DNA from: Haliclona indistincta
Taxonomy: Eukaryota > Porifera > Demospongiae > Haplosclerida > Chalinidae
DNA: 64,000 nucleotides
Direction of reading: 5' to 3'
Assembly (NCBI GenBank): GCA_964017065.1
Contig: OZ024784.1
Coordinates: 12,939,152-13,003,151 of the forward strand
Made by a program: the position numbers and the translations under genes. Positions 1-15,722 of the stretch are shown here, piece after piece. The notes beneath the pieces are model-generated. The model was not told the origin of the DNA. It did no database searches and saw only the letters and a program-made list of their open reading frames with translations. Each line of letters begins with the position of its first letter. The first letter of the stretch is position 1.

Positions 1-175
1 AAGTATGTTGTCTAGTACCTGTTAGTGCCTCACATTAAGCTAAAGGAACTTTCTGAATGACCTTTTGACCGCATCATTCCTTTAGCCCTGCGCTGTCAGC
101 ATTTCCTTGTGGACGGCACCAGCCACTTTGATAATAATATATACAGCTTATCTGACTATCTTGAATTGAGTCATC

Positions 176-3707
<3,532 letters not shown>

Positions 3708-4819
3708 ATTCTCCACCACACTTCAACTCTTTCAAGAAGTGACTGTCTTCAATACCAGATTCTATGTCGTTTGTTTATTTTTGGGTCTTCCCATTTTAAA
3801 GTAGCAAGCACATGCACTGTCTGCTCTGGATAATTCTAGGATCATACTAAATTAAAGTATCTACTGTTTGATTGATGGAATTAATTGTTCTCTACTTCTG
3901 TTGTTGTTGTTGTACCTTCCACATTGCACACGTGTGTTTATTGCTGTACCATGTCAGTAGTTGACTCAGAAAAACCAGATAATTTAAACTCAAAATGTGT
4001 GTTTCTGTACATGTGCTGTCTTGTGTTTCAATGAACTCTTCCACTTATTACTACTATGTGAGGAGGGTCTAGAAGTCCATTGGGCTTAATTTAACTCGTA
4101 TGACAATGAGAATAATTATGCTTGCCAGGTGATCGCCATTAAGCCAGGAAAACCCGAACTATTCTTTCTTGCTGCCCTTTGCACAATATAATCTACAGTG
4201 TCCTGGCTATTACTTGCCCGTTTTACAAAGAAAATGGGTGTACCCACACTCCAGTAGCACTTGCCGTATTTGGAACAAAATTATTTCGTACTCGGCAATC
4301 ACCAGAGACCCACATAGGGGTGGGTGGGTCGTGGGGAGGGTGCGAGGGCGTCAGGTGGCATTTTTTTGGCGCTCTGGCAAAAGGAGATGTATCTTCTTCC
4401 ATTGCTCTTGCTGGTAGGGGATTTTTGCCGAAATCGTTTGTTCTCATTAAATATTCGCCCCTCTGTAACTTACAGACAGAGACCTTTTTGCAAAATCCGA
4501 TACATACGTTTCTTCCTTGTCTACCAAAGTTTATGTCTGACATTTTGTGTGGGTGTGGCATGCTCAGGAAAGAAACGCAACTTTTCGTCATTGGGTGGGG
4601 CTTGCTACGCCCACAAGACGAATGGCGACTTTCTTGGGTGATCAGTGTGACTGACCAAACCTTCAACTAACAGTAGAAACCAAAATATTCGTAATCCTGA
4701 TGTTTGGGATTTCCACCCTTAAATACTGAAGTGATAAGGTGTGACTATAGTGTACATGCTTGATCATAATCACACTACTGCATTTACAAGATGAACAGCA
4801 CACACAATAATGATTTTAT
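3708..4819. other. Intergenic, 3' side of G-beta
   Basis: Holds the 3' UTR of the G-beta gene (an ATTAAA-like signal lies near 3851) and then one copy of a dispersed repeat listed separately. Reading frames between 4169 and 4670 lie inside that repeat on both strands and look like chance. The 89-aa gene on the minus strand ends at 4820. Confidence 0.6.
4163..4722. repeat. Dispersed repeat, copy 1
   Basis: About 0.5 kb that aligns along its length with 28130-28640. Shared blocks include AATCTACAGTGTCCTGGCTA near the left end, the GGGTGGGTGGGT tract, AATATTCGCC, the GTGTGGCATGCTCAGGA block and a right end reading AAATATTC-TAAT-CTG-TGTTTGG. The copies differ by many substitutions and small indels, so they are old. 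No terminal inverted repeat or protein-coding potential was seen. The outer limits are approximate. Confidence 0.75.
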
Positions 4820-5277
4820 TTAGTCTCCACAACAACAACATAGGTATGTCCAACATTTCTTTCTCCGATTTCCTCCCTTTATCATTAGCCTAACAGCAGG
4901 TTTATCGAATTGATTCTCAGCAGCAGCAGCAATACCATCCACCTGGTCTTGTTGTGGGACATCTAGTGGTAATGTGTCCACTACTTCTAACACTTTGTGT
5001 CGCAGATTATTCTCCTCGTTTTGCAGTTGCTGCTGGCTGAAGAATACCAGTATACTTTCACCATTACAACAGTAGATAATCTGACTTACTATGACTTGCT
5101 ATCTTCGTATGTTCTCCGTTGCTTACTTGGAAGTTAAAAAAATAGTGGTGTTTCGGAAGCAAAATCGTTTATTGTACGTACATTCTTTATTCCAAATACA
5201 GCGATAGTTTTCTAATCGTCTTACCTGTCTTTCAGCAAGGGCTCTCTTTCATTCATTCTCCTACTAGTAGAGGTCAT
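4820..5277 (-). CDS. Unrecognised small two-exon protein, acidic dileucine and CCCC tail
   Basis: Exon 1 runs 5277-5225 (ATG; donor GTAAGA) and exon 2 runs 5036-4820 (acceptor CTTCAG). They join in frame through a split Ser codon and encode 89 residues. Visible features: an acidic dileucine EREPLL at residues 10-15, a Q/E/N-rich stretch that could be helical, then a basic patch GGNRRKK followed by CWTYLCCCCGD at the C-terminus. The four-cysteine end next to basic and aromatic residues looks like a palmitoylation site. Dileucines of this type are sorting signals in endolysosomal membrane proteins. A peripheral, lipid-anchored endosomal protein is therefore a guess. There is no TM segment and I do not recognise the family. 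Support is the clean splice pair, frame continuity across it and sensible composition; no homologue is known to me. Confidence 0.65.
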
Positions 5278-5524
5278 GTTGCATTAAGGGCGTATATCTA
5301 ATAAAAAGGTGTGGCTGCTAAAGCAAGCTCGCTTCCTGGTGCTGAATAGCGTGCATACAGAAATAAAACTTCTGGGTTAATTAAGTTCACACAGTGATAA
5401 TGACGGCAATGATACAACAATAAACCAGAAAATAAAAATATCAGTAAGACGGTTTAGTTATAATAATAATAATAATAATTCATGCAAGACCATCGTCATC
5501 ACACATTCTAAACTGATATAACAA

Positions 5525-8355
5525 CTAATTGTTGGATCCAAGTGTTGCACCTACGATGATAGCTAAAATAGAGAGAAAAATGCAATAAGTAACAAAAATG
5601 TATCTTCTAGTGCATTGTTTGAGTCTTATACTGTGTGGTTTACCGCCAACACAACTGAGTTCATGTGGGCTTGACCCAGGGTGCTACAACGGTGGTCTGT
5701 GTCTGAGCGATGCAGTGATGTCGTTCGACAAGAGGCCAAAATAATTATTGCACACAATCATGAACATTAATAAGCAAAAACTCCACTGTGCGATCATTCT
5801 CTTTTTTCTGGATCTGCCCCTGGGGTCAAAAGCTTAATGCTGCTCGTAACCGGTCGTAACATAGATAAATCAGAAAACATACTCATAGCACTTGGTCATG
5901 TGTACAGCACTCCTTTCATGCATGGGACCTGTGACATATTGGCATGCACACGGCCAAAGCGCATGCGTTATTTTGCTGCAGTTGTTCGCCTAGTAATAAC
6001 ATGCTTCATGCAAAGATACAAGATTATGTGATGACATCAGGTACAAGTGACATGCAGATTTATGACACTTTTTGGTTGTACGGCTAAAACATGCTATACA
6101 GAAGATGTACATCAGTACATGTATATCTGGTAATTTTAGTGGAAGAAAATTTAATTGTCCAAAAGCTGTTATTGCAATACATGGAAAAATTATGTGCCGA
6201 TGTTCAACATGAGTTTTGAATCATTCACCCAAAAATGTAGTGCTAACAGCTCGCTTACCAATGATGATAACTGTCACCAGTCCAATTGCTCCGAGGATTG
6301 CAAATAGCAACAGCCACAGCTAAGGAGAGCGTAAGTACATTGACAGCAAATAGAATCGTACCTTGCAATGCTTGAACTGTTCCTTTCTCTTCACTCTAGT
6401 GGTAACTTTTTTAAAAGACTTGGCTTCCACGTCAATAGCCTCTGAATGCCCCCAATAGAGAAAGAAAAATAGAGGGCTGTGATTGAGTAGCACACGAACC
6501 TGCTTGTGTCTGTAGATGGTCAAGCTCCTCGCCTCTTCTCATTGCTGCATCAAGGTTATGCTGCATCTGGCCTTTAACCTAGATAGATACAAGGAGTTAA
6601 ATTATGATTGAAGTAGTAGATGCTAGTACTTACAGCGGCCACTTTAGTTTGTAATCCTTGTGTCGACCTATAAAGGAACAGAGATCATGACCATCAATGG
6701 AATCCTGATGATATTATAGCTACAGAACACTGCTGCCAGGACACTACCATTCTAGGCAAAGTAGCTTTAGTACCAGCCTGCAGCTGTTAGTACTGTATCA
6801 TATCAGGTGATGATAGTATGTGTAGACTATGTAACCAAGATTAACTTGTCTATGCTAGACCAGTGTGGGTGTGATAGTAGTAAAAATACATGTACATACT
6901 GGCATAAAACAAAACACAACCCAATCATAACATGATGATAGCTACTTTCACTATTATTTTTCCACTTTCATTATAATTTTGTAGCAGCAATACACAATAG
7001 GTAAACATCTTTGGACAAACAGCATCTCTCAAACCAATTGCACCTATAAACACAGGCGGTATCTCTTAGTCTTGATCAGCAGCAATGAGGTTAGTCTTGC
7101 TTGACCCTCCCCGCTCTCTTGTGTGAAGTTAGACTATAGTGAGGTATGCTCTACTGTTTGTTATACAGCACATTCAAGAATTCGTTATTGTCCCGTATAA
7201 CTATTGAGTGGTATGCTTCCAGACCTTACTCTTTGCGACAGATTGTGCATATTGAGAGGCGTAGCAAGCTAATACTGATTATGGCGTAGCAGGCTATGCA
7301 CGACAATGATAACACATAATTTTGACCACACACAGACTGCTTCGTGTGTACGTTAGAATGCTGGATGTTTTTATGCACGTGGGTGCCACGTGCAGTTTGT
7401 CATGCCCACTATTACCCAGTCACGCCTACCTATGAACGAAATATTGATCAGGCTCTGGCCTGACCGGTTGCTACGCCTCTGTATTGTGGTAACCACACAC
7501 CGCCTGCACACAATAGCGTTGTCTACTTCACACTACCACATCATAAGATCACTACTGCTCTCCAACACAGCATGGATAGCATGTGATCAGCAGGAATTAT
7601 TATGCTATCCATTGTGCCTAGCTACAAGCTGCTATAGCACAACGATAACACAGTCCATTGGGTATAAAACAGGCTCACTATCACAGTTATCGTAGACCTA
7701 CAGATTGTCCACATTCAGATTTCCAGAGCCATCAATTAAAAAGGTCGGGTTGAAAATTTGCATGCAAACGCACAATTTTTTAGTCATGAGCTTTCCAACT
7801 CAGATTGCTGGTGCACTATTGCATGGATAGTTTTACCATCATACTGCCATTAAATTTATCAGATATGTCATGTTGTAGTGTGACAGCATTGGAAATCTTT
7901 GTCTAAAGGCTAGGATGATGGGGCTATTTAGGCAGAGACTAGCTGTGAGTGTTACATATTACAATGGTTAAAGTTGAGAGTGACACAGTTACAGAGTTCC
8001 CATAGAATAATGACTACAAGGTAAGAAAAAGTGATCAGGTGACAACTAGCTATAGTGGCGTCGTCCCTAGCCAGTGACATCGTCCCTAGCCAGTGACATC
8101 TGATTGTGTACATCATCAAGGTTGTACACCATCATGTACAGCCTTGCTTTGAGTCATATATGACTTTGTATCAAGTAATAAACTGACATTATATAGCTCA
8201 TACATATCACATTCCTAGCTAACTCCTGGTAACATATACACACTCACATTCTGATGGTGTAGCACGTATACAGCAACGCTTGTCAGGTTGAACACTGTGT
8301 AAGAGATCAAGTTAAACATCTACACTTTACAGGAGCGTTTACTAGTAGCTTACAT
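5525..8355 (-). CDS. VAMP / R-SNARE (VAMP8-like)
   Basis: Vesicle R-SNARE for membrane fusion, tail-anchored with a cytosolic helix. Coding exons on the minus strand: 6667-6634, 6578-6500, 6441-6362, 6319-6259 and 5562-5525. The SNARE core reads QMQHNLDAAMRRGEELDHLQ, with the zero-layer Arg in MRRGEEL. From that Arg to the TM segment is 38 residues, as in animal VAMPs. The tail anchor is LWLLLFAILGAIGLVTVIII, running into AIIVGATLGSNN and the stop. The first recognised exon starts in mid-codon (G then TCG ACA). A donor at 8353 (exon ending AT before GTAAGC) would complete ATG, giving a 97-aa protein starting MSTQGLQTKVAA, close to VAMP8 length. That start is inferred; the remaining exons are firm. 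No longin domain is present. Confidence 0.88.
5598..5744 (+). CDS. Possible small secreted ORF with half an EGF-like domain
   Basis: A 48-codon frame, ATG at 5598 to TAA at 5742-5744. It starts with a hydrophobic leader MYLLVHCLSLILCGLPP and continues CGLDPGCYNGGLCLSD, which resembles the first half of an EGF-like domain (spacing C-x5-C-x5-C with the NGG-x-C core). The second half, with its remaining three cysteines, is missing and no good donor was seen before the stop. It lies antisense inside the last intron of the VAMP gene. It may be a broken exon of a former EGF gene, a tiny secreted peptide or chance. Confidence 0.2.
   Translation: MYLLVHCLSLILCGLPPTQLSSCGLDPGCYNGGLCLSDAVMSFDKRPK
6668..8353. 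other. Long first intron of the VAMP gene (inferred)
   Basis: No convincing exon was found on either strand. The frames at 7390-7695 and 8404-8719 have no recognisable motif. A 19-bp unit CGTCCCTAGCCAGTGACAT is tandemly duplicated at 8062-8099. The region is an intron only if the split-start model of the VAMP gene is right; otherwise it is 5' flank. Confidence 0.45.
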
Positions 8356-8792
8356 AGTTACAGACCTCTACAACGACTAAAACGCACTTGGTATGTTGTC
8401 TTTCTAGGTCACGACAGACAAGTTGGTTTTCTTTAACCAGTACATGCCATATACTCTATCTCTAATGACAAATGATATAAAACACACTATACCTCGATTC
8501 CAAGTCGCGCCTCTCACGGGAAGACCAGTACCAAGACAGCAAACTGCTCTACTGTATGTACTACTTCCTGTATTTGCCCCCACCCAGACACGCCCATTAT
8601 TATTTTTACTACATGTAATAAGTGCAGTGATGATAGCAACCATACTCTGTTGTAACAATCAAGTTTACAACATGATAATAATTTTATTTTGTCAATCGAG
8701 ACGAGTGCAAGAGCTGTGACTATTTTGGCAGTGATTCATCAGCCTATAGAGAAACATTAGCATGACAAACAACCTGAATAAAAATGCACAAG

Positions 8793-9659
8793 CTAACCTA
8801 CCTTATGAGATATCTTGAGCTGTAGTAAACTGTCTACTCTCTTAAATTCATGCTGGCAGTTGGAAATAGCAAATCCAAGCCCAAAGCCACTTCCAAGACT
8901 TATGGGCCATGGACGTCCTGTCAGTAAAAATCATGTTAATGATGGACATATGAGTAGCATAAGCTACTAGATATTATTTTCACTGAAGTTCAAAGGTAAG
9001 TAAGGCTATACTGACTACATTGATACAAGAGCCTTGTAAAAGGAGATTACACTGATCTTTGTACTAAGAAAGTGCACTTACTCACGTACAAACAACGCCA
9101 GCATGGCATTGTAACTGATACATTTACAGTAAATAGCTAACCGTAGTCTTACTGTCTATCAAGCTATGCAGCTATTGGGCTATGATACATTGAGATAAAG
9201 TTGAAGAAAGAATTAGCAATGATCTTTAATAAACAAGACATTATCTAAGTCAAGTCAAGTTTGATTTCGTTCCTCTTTCACCTCAAGGTGCGTGCACGGG
9301 AATACTAACCATACCACTAGCTGCCATGGAATGATCTGCACTATATAACATGCATACACTAGACACAAGAGTAAAGACACGAGATATTGCAATACATTTT
9401 GATGTAAACTAGTAGTCACGCTCGTGAAAAGCCTACTGCAATAAATATTATTACTAGTAAGGTTCTTACTTCTGAAAACTAACAGAGAAAAGAATCCTCC
9501 AATTGCAAATCCGACACCTAATCAATCAAGCAACATGTAGCAACTATGCAAGTTATTGTAACAACATTCACCTGTCTTTAGGACGACATCAGCTACACAA
9601 CGCTCCCACTTCTCCCCTGATTCGCATTCGCTCGGCACTGCTCGACTACTAGTCGCCAT
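8793..9659 (-). CDS. MICOS10: MICOS complex subunit MIC10
   Basis: Bends the mitochondrial inner membrane at crista junctions as the core of MICOS. Three exons on the minus strand: 9659-9572, 9517-9470 and 8917-8793. The protein is about 86 residues, close to the usual size. The N-terminus has GEKWERCVADVVLKTG, matching the K/E-W-(D/E)-x-C-x-x-D signature. TM1 carries a glycine motif (GVGFAIGGFFS), then a positive loop VFRRRPWP and TM2 with GSGFGLGFAISNCQHEF. This gives the two Gly-rich hairpin helices and the conserved NCQ that follows. After ISHK the sequence reads K-V-G-stop, but the same spot (AAG GTAGGT) could be a donor to a short further exon. The C-terminal few residues are therefore uncertain. 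The start ATG lies about 290 bp from the divergent RhoGEF start. Confidence 0.93.
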
Positions 9660-9950
9660 GTTCAAAATGGGCGTGTTTTGTAGTAGACACGCCCATTTTG
9701 TTACGCGTAAAACTAGCTGCAGGCCTAGAACGCAAGCAAAGTTTTCATGGAACTGTCATCTCCCAGTTAAAGGTAAGAACCGTCTGTTTACTGTAGTACT
9801 GATATGATTTTTGCAGTAAATTGTAATGCTGTAGTATTATACTAATAGTCTATTCGGTCTCGCAAAATAATGTTTGATAGTTATTATTTCCGCAGAATGC
9901 ACATGTCGCCTTGTTTTTCCTGACTGAACTGGCTCCGATAAACTATAAAA
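9660..9950. promoter_or_regulatory. Shared divergent promoter, MIC10 / PLEKHG5-like
   Basis: The two start codons lie head-to-head, 9659 (-) and 9951 (+). On the plus side a 7-codon upstream ORF (ATG 9747, stop 9768-9770) is followed by a good donor AAAG/GTAAGAAC, and a CGCAG acceptor lies at 9891-9895. This suggests a spliced 5' UTR. No clear TATA box was seen. Confidence 0.5.
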
Positions 9951-12900
9951 ATGGTAGGTATAACATTTACCTGGCATACTTGCCGTCATGTAAATTTTGT
10001 GGTCTTTAATTCGTGATCAGCAGTAAGCTTTTGTCAGCATGCATAGTTGTAATGCATGATGCTGCCAATTGTCATTGCTTGTGCTGAGTTGCATTACCTA
10101 TACGTACATATTTTAAACAAACAGCTTAACCGGTGGAAAAAGGATAAAAGGCAGAACAGCAAGACTAATACTAGTCAGGACTCCATAGAACGAAGCAGAG
10201 GTTCTGTGTCAATACCAGTCTACAGAAACAACAGTAAAGGTACAGTGTCACTTCTAACATTATCTAAAATAATTTCACCGTCACCTCATTGTTCTCAGTG
10301 TCAGAACATTCAGCACGACGAAGTACAATTTCAACAAGTGAGTGAAATGTTTATTTTACTTCTCAATCCATGAAAGTATTTGCACCACAAATACTAGCCA
10401 TGTGATTTGAATCCCAACGAATAAGTTCAAATTTTGTGAGTAGCATGTCTAGCAGTAGGAGTCCAGAGCAGCAAGGAGCATCTGACTGTCGATAGGCCTG
10501 TACTGTAGTTTCTGAGAAAATCTAATACCAAATATTATAGTAGTGACATGTTTACACAGTACAATAGATGCAAACTGTGTTACTACGCTACAGACAGGCC
10601 CATTGGCATTGTTCCTTCTTGTTATGGGCTTAGCAGCGACAAAGAAATTTGTTTTCAACAGTAGCAATAGGTTGTCATCATTTGATTCTAATTGTCCATT
10701 CCTTGTACGTGTAGCAACTTGTTTTACATGCATTCAACTTGTCGGTCTAATCTCTCCTTTACAGTGAGTACAATACACAGCAGATCAATAGGCACACTCA
10801 ATACTTTGAGATCGTAAGTGAGAATGCTACAGACAATGTTACATTGTAACTTAATAAGTGACGACTTCCTTGAGTAATGTTATTCAACAATATTATGCAA
10901 GGAAGACAGCATCAGAGAGGTTGGGGGAGTTGTGACCACAAGAATAATAGGGTATCACCATTTGCTACTCAAATTTGCATTTATTTGATACCATGATTTT
11001 ATTACTCAACTGCTGCTGCACTATTGGCTATAGCTATGTATTAATAATAAAACATGACTACGCAATATAACATACAGAAGTCAAGAACACATTCATAACT
11101 TGGAAAAGCATTATAGACGTCGTCCGGCACTTATTTCTGGTGGCAGCTGTGATTCAGATGATGAACCAAACCCAGTAAGTGGAATACGCATAAAGACCAA
11201 TTTGTTAGCATAGAACATGATTGATTTTTGCTTAAGTTGTCAGCAGTTTTGGGCATTGAAATGAAGAGCATCAGTAATAGCCTCAATTCTATTTTGCACT
11301 TCATTATACCACCAGAGCCTGGCATGGTAATTTGGTCCTTGAGTCATAAAGTCTTATCATGTTTCACAAGCTTCCTGTTTATTGTGTGAGAGTAATAATC
11401 ATCTGACTCTATTTACAGCTAGGTCAAGGCAGCTTCATAGCTGTGTCAGTTGACAGCAGCAACATGGATGCCATTCCAATACCAGAGGGGAGTAATCTCG
11501 GGTGAGTGGACTATGTACCAACCTGTGCATTCTTACAATTCTTTATTGTACAGAGATATAGTGCTAAGTGCATTCCACAGAAGAAGCCATTCTGTTACAT
11601 TGGAGAGTCTTAGCAAGTACAACATCTTTGCTTTTAGAAATGGTCTTCCATTGGGAGCAAGTCTTGATGATCCTGCTGTCAACTATCAAGCCAGTGTTGT
11701 ACGACTAAGACCAAAAGATGATTATTCAGATGAAAGCAGTGATTTCTACTCATGTGGCTCGGTATGTTTGTGCATGAGCAACACAAAAGGATTATTACAT
11801 TTTTACAGCCTGATTTTACATCAACTAACACTGTTGAAAGCTGTTTGCAGTTCTTTAATGAACATGGTCTAAGAAACCTACCATTAAATGGTCACACAAA
11901 TGATGATGACTGCTATCCACCGCCAAAAGTAGAACCAATCGGAGACATCGTGAGTGTATAAAGGAGATTTGTTTTATCTTCAGTTTACTATTTTAACAGG
12001 ACTCAAGTTGGGAAAAACTTCCGATTGATCCGAGGCTAAAAGAGGTCTGTAAAAATGCCTTTAAAATTCACAATTTCAATTTTTTGTTTAGTCTCTGAGT
12101 CCTAGTGAACACTCTCAACAGCAGGCCATATGGGAGCTCATTTCAACAGAACATTCTCATCTGAAGCAACTTGAAGTGGTTGTAAATGTAAGATTGTATT
12201 AAGTGACCTGGTATGCAGCTGGACACAGATGCTATATTTAATCATAGTATCGAATGATCTGATACTTGTGACTTTGCAAAAGATATTTAAACTATTAGTG
12301 TCTAATTTCCCTGTTTACAGCTATTCATGAGAACTCTTGAACTAATTAGAAGAGCAGAGCTTCTGAGAGACGTACGTGCACATTTTAATGCCATGATTAC
12401 AGGATTTTGATTCTGTAATCATAGGTCAATTATCACAATATCTTTGGCTACATGGAGGACATATATTCAGCACATTTATCTTTCTGGAACAGCACATTGC
12501 AACCCTTGGTTGAAAAGGTTTAGCAATACTGTTCACTAAGCACATTAATTTTATTGCATTGTTTTTAGGTTCATGTACAGCAAGGCTTGCTTGATCTCAA
12601 CAGTTTTATTTCTTTGTTTCCAACAAACGTAAGCACATGAATTGAGTCATAGTAGGAGGAACATGAGGGAATGCTTGAGAGTTAAATTATACCTGTACAT
12701 ATGTCACTCAATACCAATCCAATATCTTTTATTTCATTAAGTAAGAATGGCTATTTTAAAGTGTTTGCAAACGGACCAGTAATGTGTTTTAGTGCGTGCA
12801 AGTACAGAAGGCAGCCATGTAGCCAGATACTAGCTAAAATTACTAGCACACACATGTACTGTGAAATGAGTGTAGGTGTGTGGTGTACTGTGTCACCTTG

Positions 12901-15515
12901 ATGTGTGTACCAATGCTACTAGCACGTGTTTTATTTCATTTCAGTTTGCTCAAGATTTTGATATATACGAGCAGCACTGCCCGTTTGAACAAATCAACCT
13001 TCGTTCTCTGGATGATGCAGTAGAAAAATGTGCCGACTTCAGAAAATATCTAGAGGTACTTTGTACTTTATTAACTGTCACAACCAATACTGTATTATAA
13101 CCCCATGATGCAGTGGTGTGAGAGACAGCCAGAATGCAACAGATTGAGATTAAAGGACTATCTTGCTAAACCAATGCAAAGACTGACTAAATATCGACTT
13201 CTCATTTCACGCATTCTCAAGAAGACCTTGGTTTCTCACCAGGCAGAAGAACTGGAAGAAATTGTAAGTGACACACTTTGCATAGACCATAACTGCAATA
13301 TCTCTAATAGGTTACAATGGTGTCAGACTTTGTGGATTCTGTAAATAGTGTTCTACAAGTGCAAGAAGAGACAGCACGAGTGGAGGAAGTGATGAGGAAA
13401 ATTGCTGGCTACTCTGTAGTAGAGATTGCCAGTGAATTTAAAGATGTATGAAAATGCAGTATAACTATCAATGTGCTATGTAACAATTAATTACTATGTT
13501 CACTCTAGTTGGTACAGCCATACAGCAAACTGGATCTCCTAGCTCCCATGCCAAATGTTGAAATCAGCAGACCTCGTTTTCTGATTTTAGAGGGACGACT
13601 TAGATTCAGAGATAATCATTCAAAGGTGTGCACAGAATAATCTGCATTGTTTGAGTCTACATTGTCACTCTGCAGGCATCATTGCATGTTTCTGTGTTTC
13701 TGTTTACGGACATGCTGTTAGTCACCAAGATTACCAGACGATCTGACAAACACATTGTAATCAGACCAGTGAGTCACTAGTATGTAGTAAAAAGAGCGTT
13801 TATTCAAAATTCCTCTACTCATACTTAGCCTTACAAAGTCAGTTCTTTGCAGGTTACTTTGAGAGAACAAGGTGAGTGCTAAAAATAGTTATTAAATTGT
13901 CTATTATTTATACAATATTATTTTCAGGATTGATCTGTTGTGTCGTTGTCGATGAGTTTAATGTGGCTTCAGTTTTCTTTACTTTAAAAGCCAATTCAGT
14001 GGCAAAAGCGCAAGTTTGGACTGAACAAATTGAGCTAGCAAAAGTAAGGCTGCTTTCTAATAATGCTTGATGCATGCCTACTATTTGAATTAGGAGCTTT
14101 ACAACAGTGCTGTCGAGCAAAAAGCACAATCCTGGCAGCTACTCCAGTCTCTAAGAAGGGAGAGGATTGTTGATGGTTCTCAAGACCTGCTGGAGGCATC
14201 TTCATCGCATCGCAGAATGAGCTGCCAGTCAGTAGGATCTGTGGGGTTTTCAGACTCCAGTTTGCATGATGAACCCCAACGACGTCAGCGTAGCAACACA
14301 CTGCCTCACAATAGTTTAATGTCTACCTTACCATCAGCATCATTATCCATTGATGATCCTAAGACTATCACTTCGCCACCTATCAAGTGGAAGCGAGTAG
14401 GGAGCCTCAATACACTGGCTGAACGACACTACAATGTTAGCTCTCTCCTGGAAAACTACAATTGCCATCCTCTTCCTCGTGCACCCTATGAAGCTTTCTC
14501 TTTTGCAGGACATCACGTGGCAACTCAGACAGACCCCTGCGATATAACTCCACTCATATCACAAGATCTAGCCTCTTGTCCATTGCAAGTAAACTCACAG
14601 TCGACTATAGACGAAGCCGACATGTCTTTGTGTGGTAGTCTCTCTCCGCTCCCTCCGTTCCAGACAAACAGCCACTACACTCCTAGTGCAAGCTCACAGT
14701 CACTCTCAAGCAACTTACCAGAAAAGCACACTATCTCTCAAGATGAATATGGATATGCAGATAATGTTAGTCATACTGAAGATGACTTTTTGAACCACAG
14801 ATCGTCACTGATGTCAGAAATCATCTCAGAATTGCATGTGTCCAGTGATGTAGACTACGCTTTCTCTAGTGACACAAGCAGTCTTGGACATGAGACACAG
14901 GACCAAAGACTGAAGCTAGACTGGATTGACGAAGATGATATGTACTACACATTACCATCACTGTTTGGTCGAAACAGCAACTTAAGAAAGAGTAAGAGCT
15001 CAATGGAACTCTCCATGTACAGACGTCGACATGGGAGCAGAAACATGAGTTACTTATCAGCAAGCAGCAGAGGAGACTTCTTTCCATCACCGTCACCTCT
15101 CTCTCTGCTCTCTCCTTCTCCAATCCAAGAAGTAGAGGAGGAACCACTATCACCACCTCAGTCACCAAGTAAATCTCAGACAAGCTTACATAGGCTCAAA
15201 CAAAAACTGAGCTTTAAACATCAACGCTCGGGCAGTCAGAAAAGAGAAAAGCAAGATAAACCTAAGAAACCAACAAAACGGGTGAAGAGTGCCAATTCCT
15301 CTCACTCGACTCGTGGTTGGGGGTTCATCAATATGATCAGAAACAAGTGGCGATCGACAGAGAGCGGACTGCACAAACCAGACCAACAACAACAACACAC
15401 CAGAAATGATCACCAGTTGCTAGTACACGAGACACCAATAAAGAAAGGCTCCCCACGGACAATGAGAGTATTGCGAACACCTCAAAGCACCAAACACAAT
15501 ACGCTAACATTATGA
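9951..15515 (+). CDS. PLEKHG5: PLEKHG5-like Rho guanine-nucleotide exchange factor (DH-PH)
   Basis: Activates a Rho GTPase through a DH-PH module. About 21 exons are read. The first coding exon ends directly after ATG (9951-9953, donor GTAGGT); the next, 10125-10239, continues LNRWKKDKRQ in frame. Exons up to 12044 give a Ser-rich N-terminus and a block with YNIFAFRNGLPLGASL, perhaps the ubiquitin-like region before the DH domain. The DH domain starts QQAIWELISTEHSHLKQLEV near 12120 and includes LRLKDYLAKPMQRLTKYRLL, the conserved DH helix. The PH domain includes RPRFLILEGRLRFRDN and SVFLFTDMLLVTKI, and ends with AQVWTEQIELAK near 14042. The order of these motifs fits PLEKHG5. The long last exon (14094-15515) codes a low-complexity Ser/Pro-rich tail of more than 450 residues with no known domain. 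An AATAAA lies 92 nt after the stop. The start codon is a best guess. Confidence 0.88.
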
Positions 15516-15606
15516 AACTAGACGTTTGAACGTATAATTAATACCTATTTTGTCATCAATAATATTATTTCCATGTTAGCATTATTGACAGATCACCACA
15601 TCATAC

Positions 15607-15612
15607 AATAAA
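15607..15612 (+). terminator. Poly(A) signal AATAAA of the PLEKHG5-like gene
   Basis: Canonical hexamer 92 nt downstream of the stop codon, in the 207-nt gap between two convergent genes. Confidence 0.6.
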
Positions 15613-15722
15613 ACTAAAAAAATTCATTAAAGTAGTGTAAAGAGATGAATCTCGGGACACAAAAAGGCACGAACAAAAACAGAAATAGGATGTGCTGTGT
15701 GACTGTCCAAAAGTGATCCAGT

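Noticed and set aside
4179..4670. Overlapping frames of 105 to 163 codons on both strands
   Set aside because: They lie in the dispersed repeat; the second copy at 28130-28640 does not keep the frames open.
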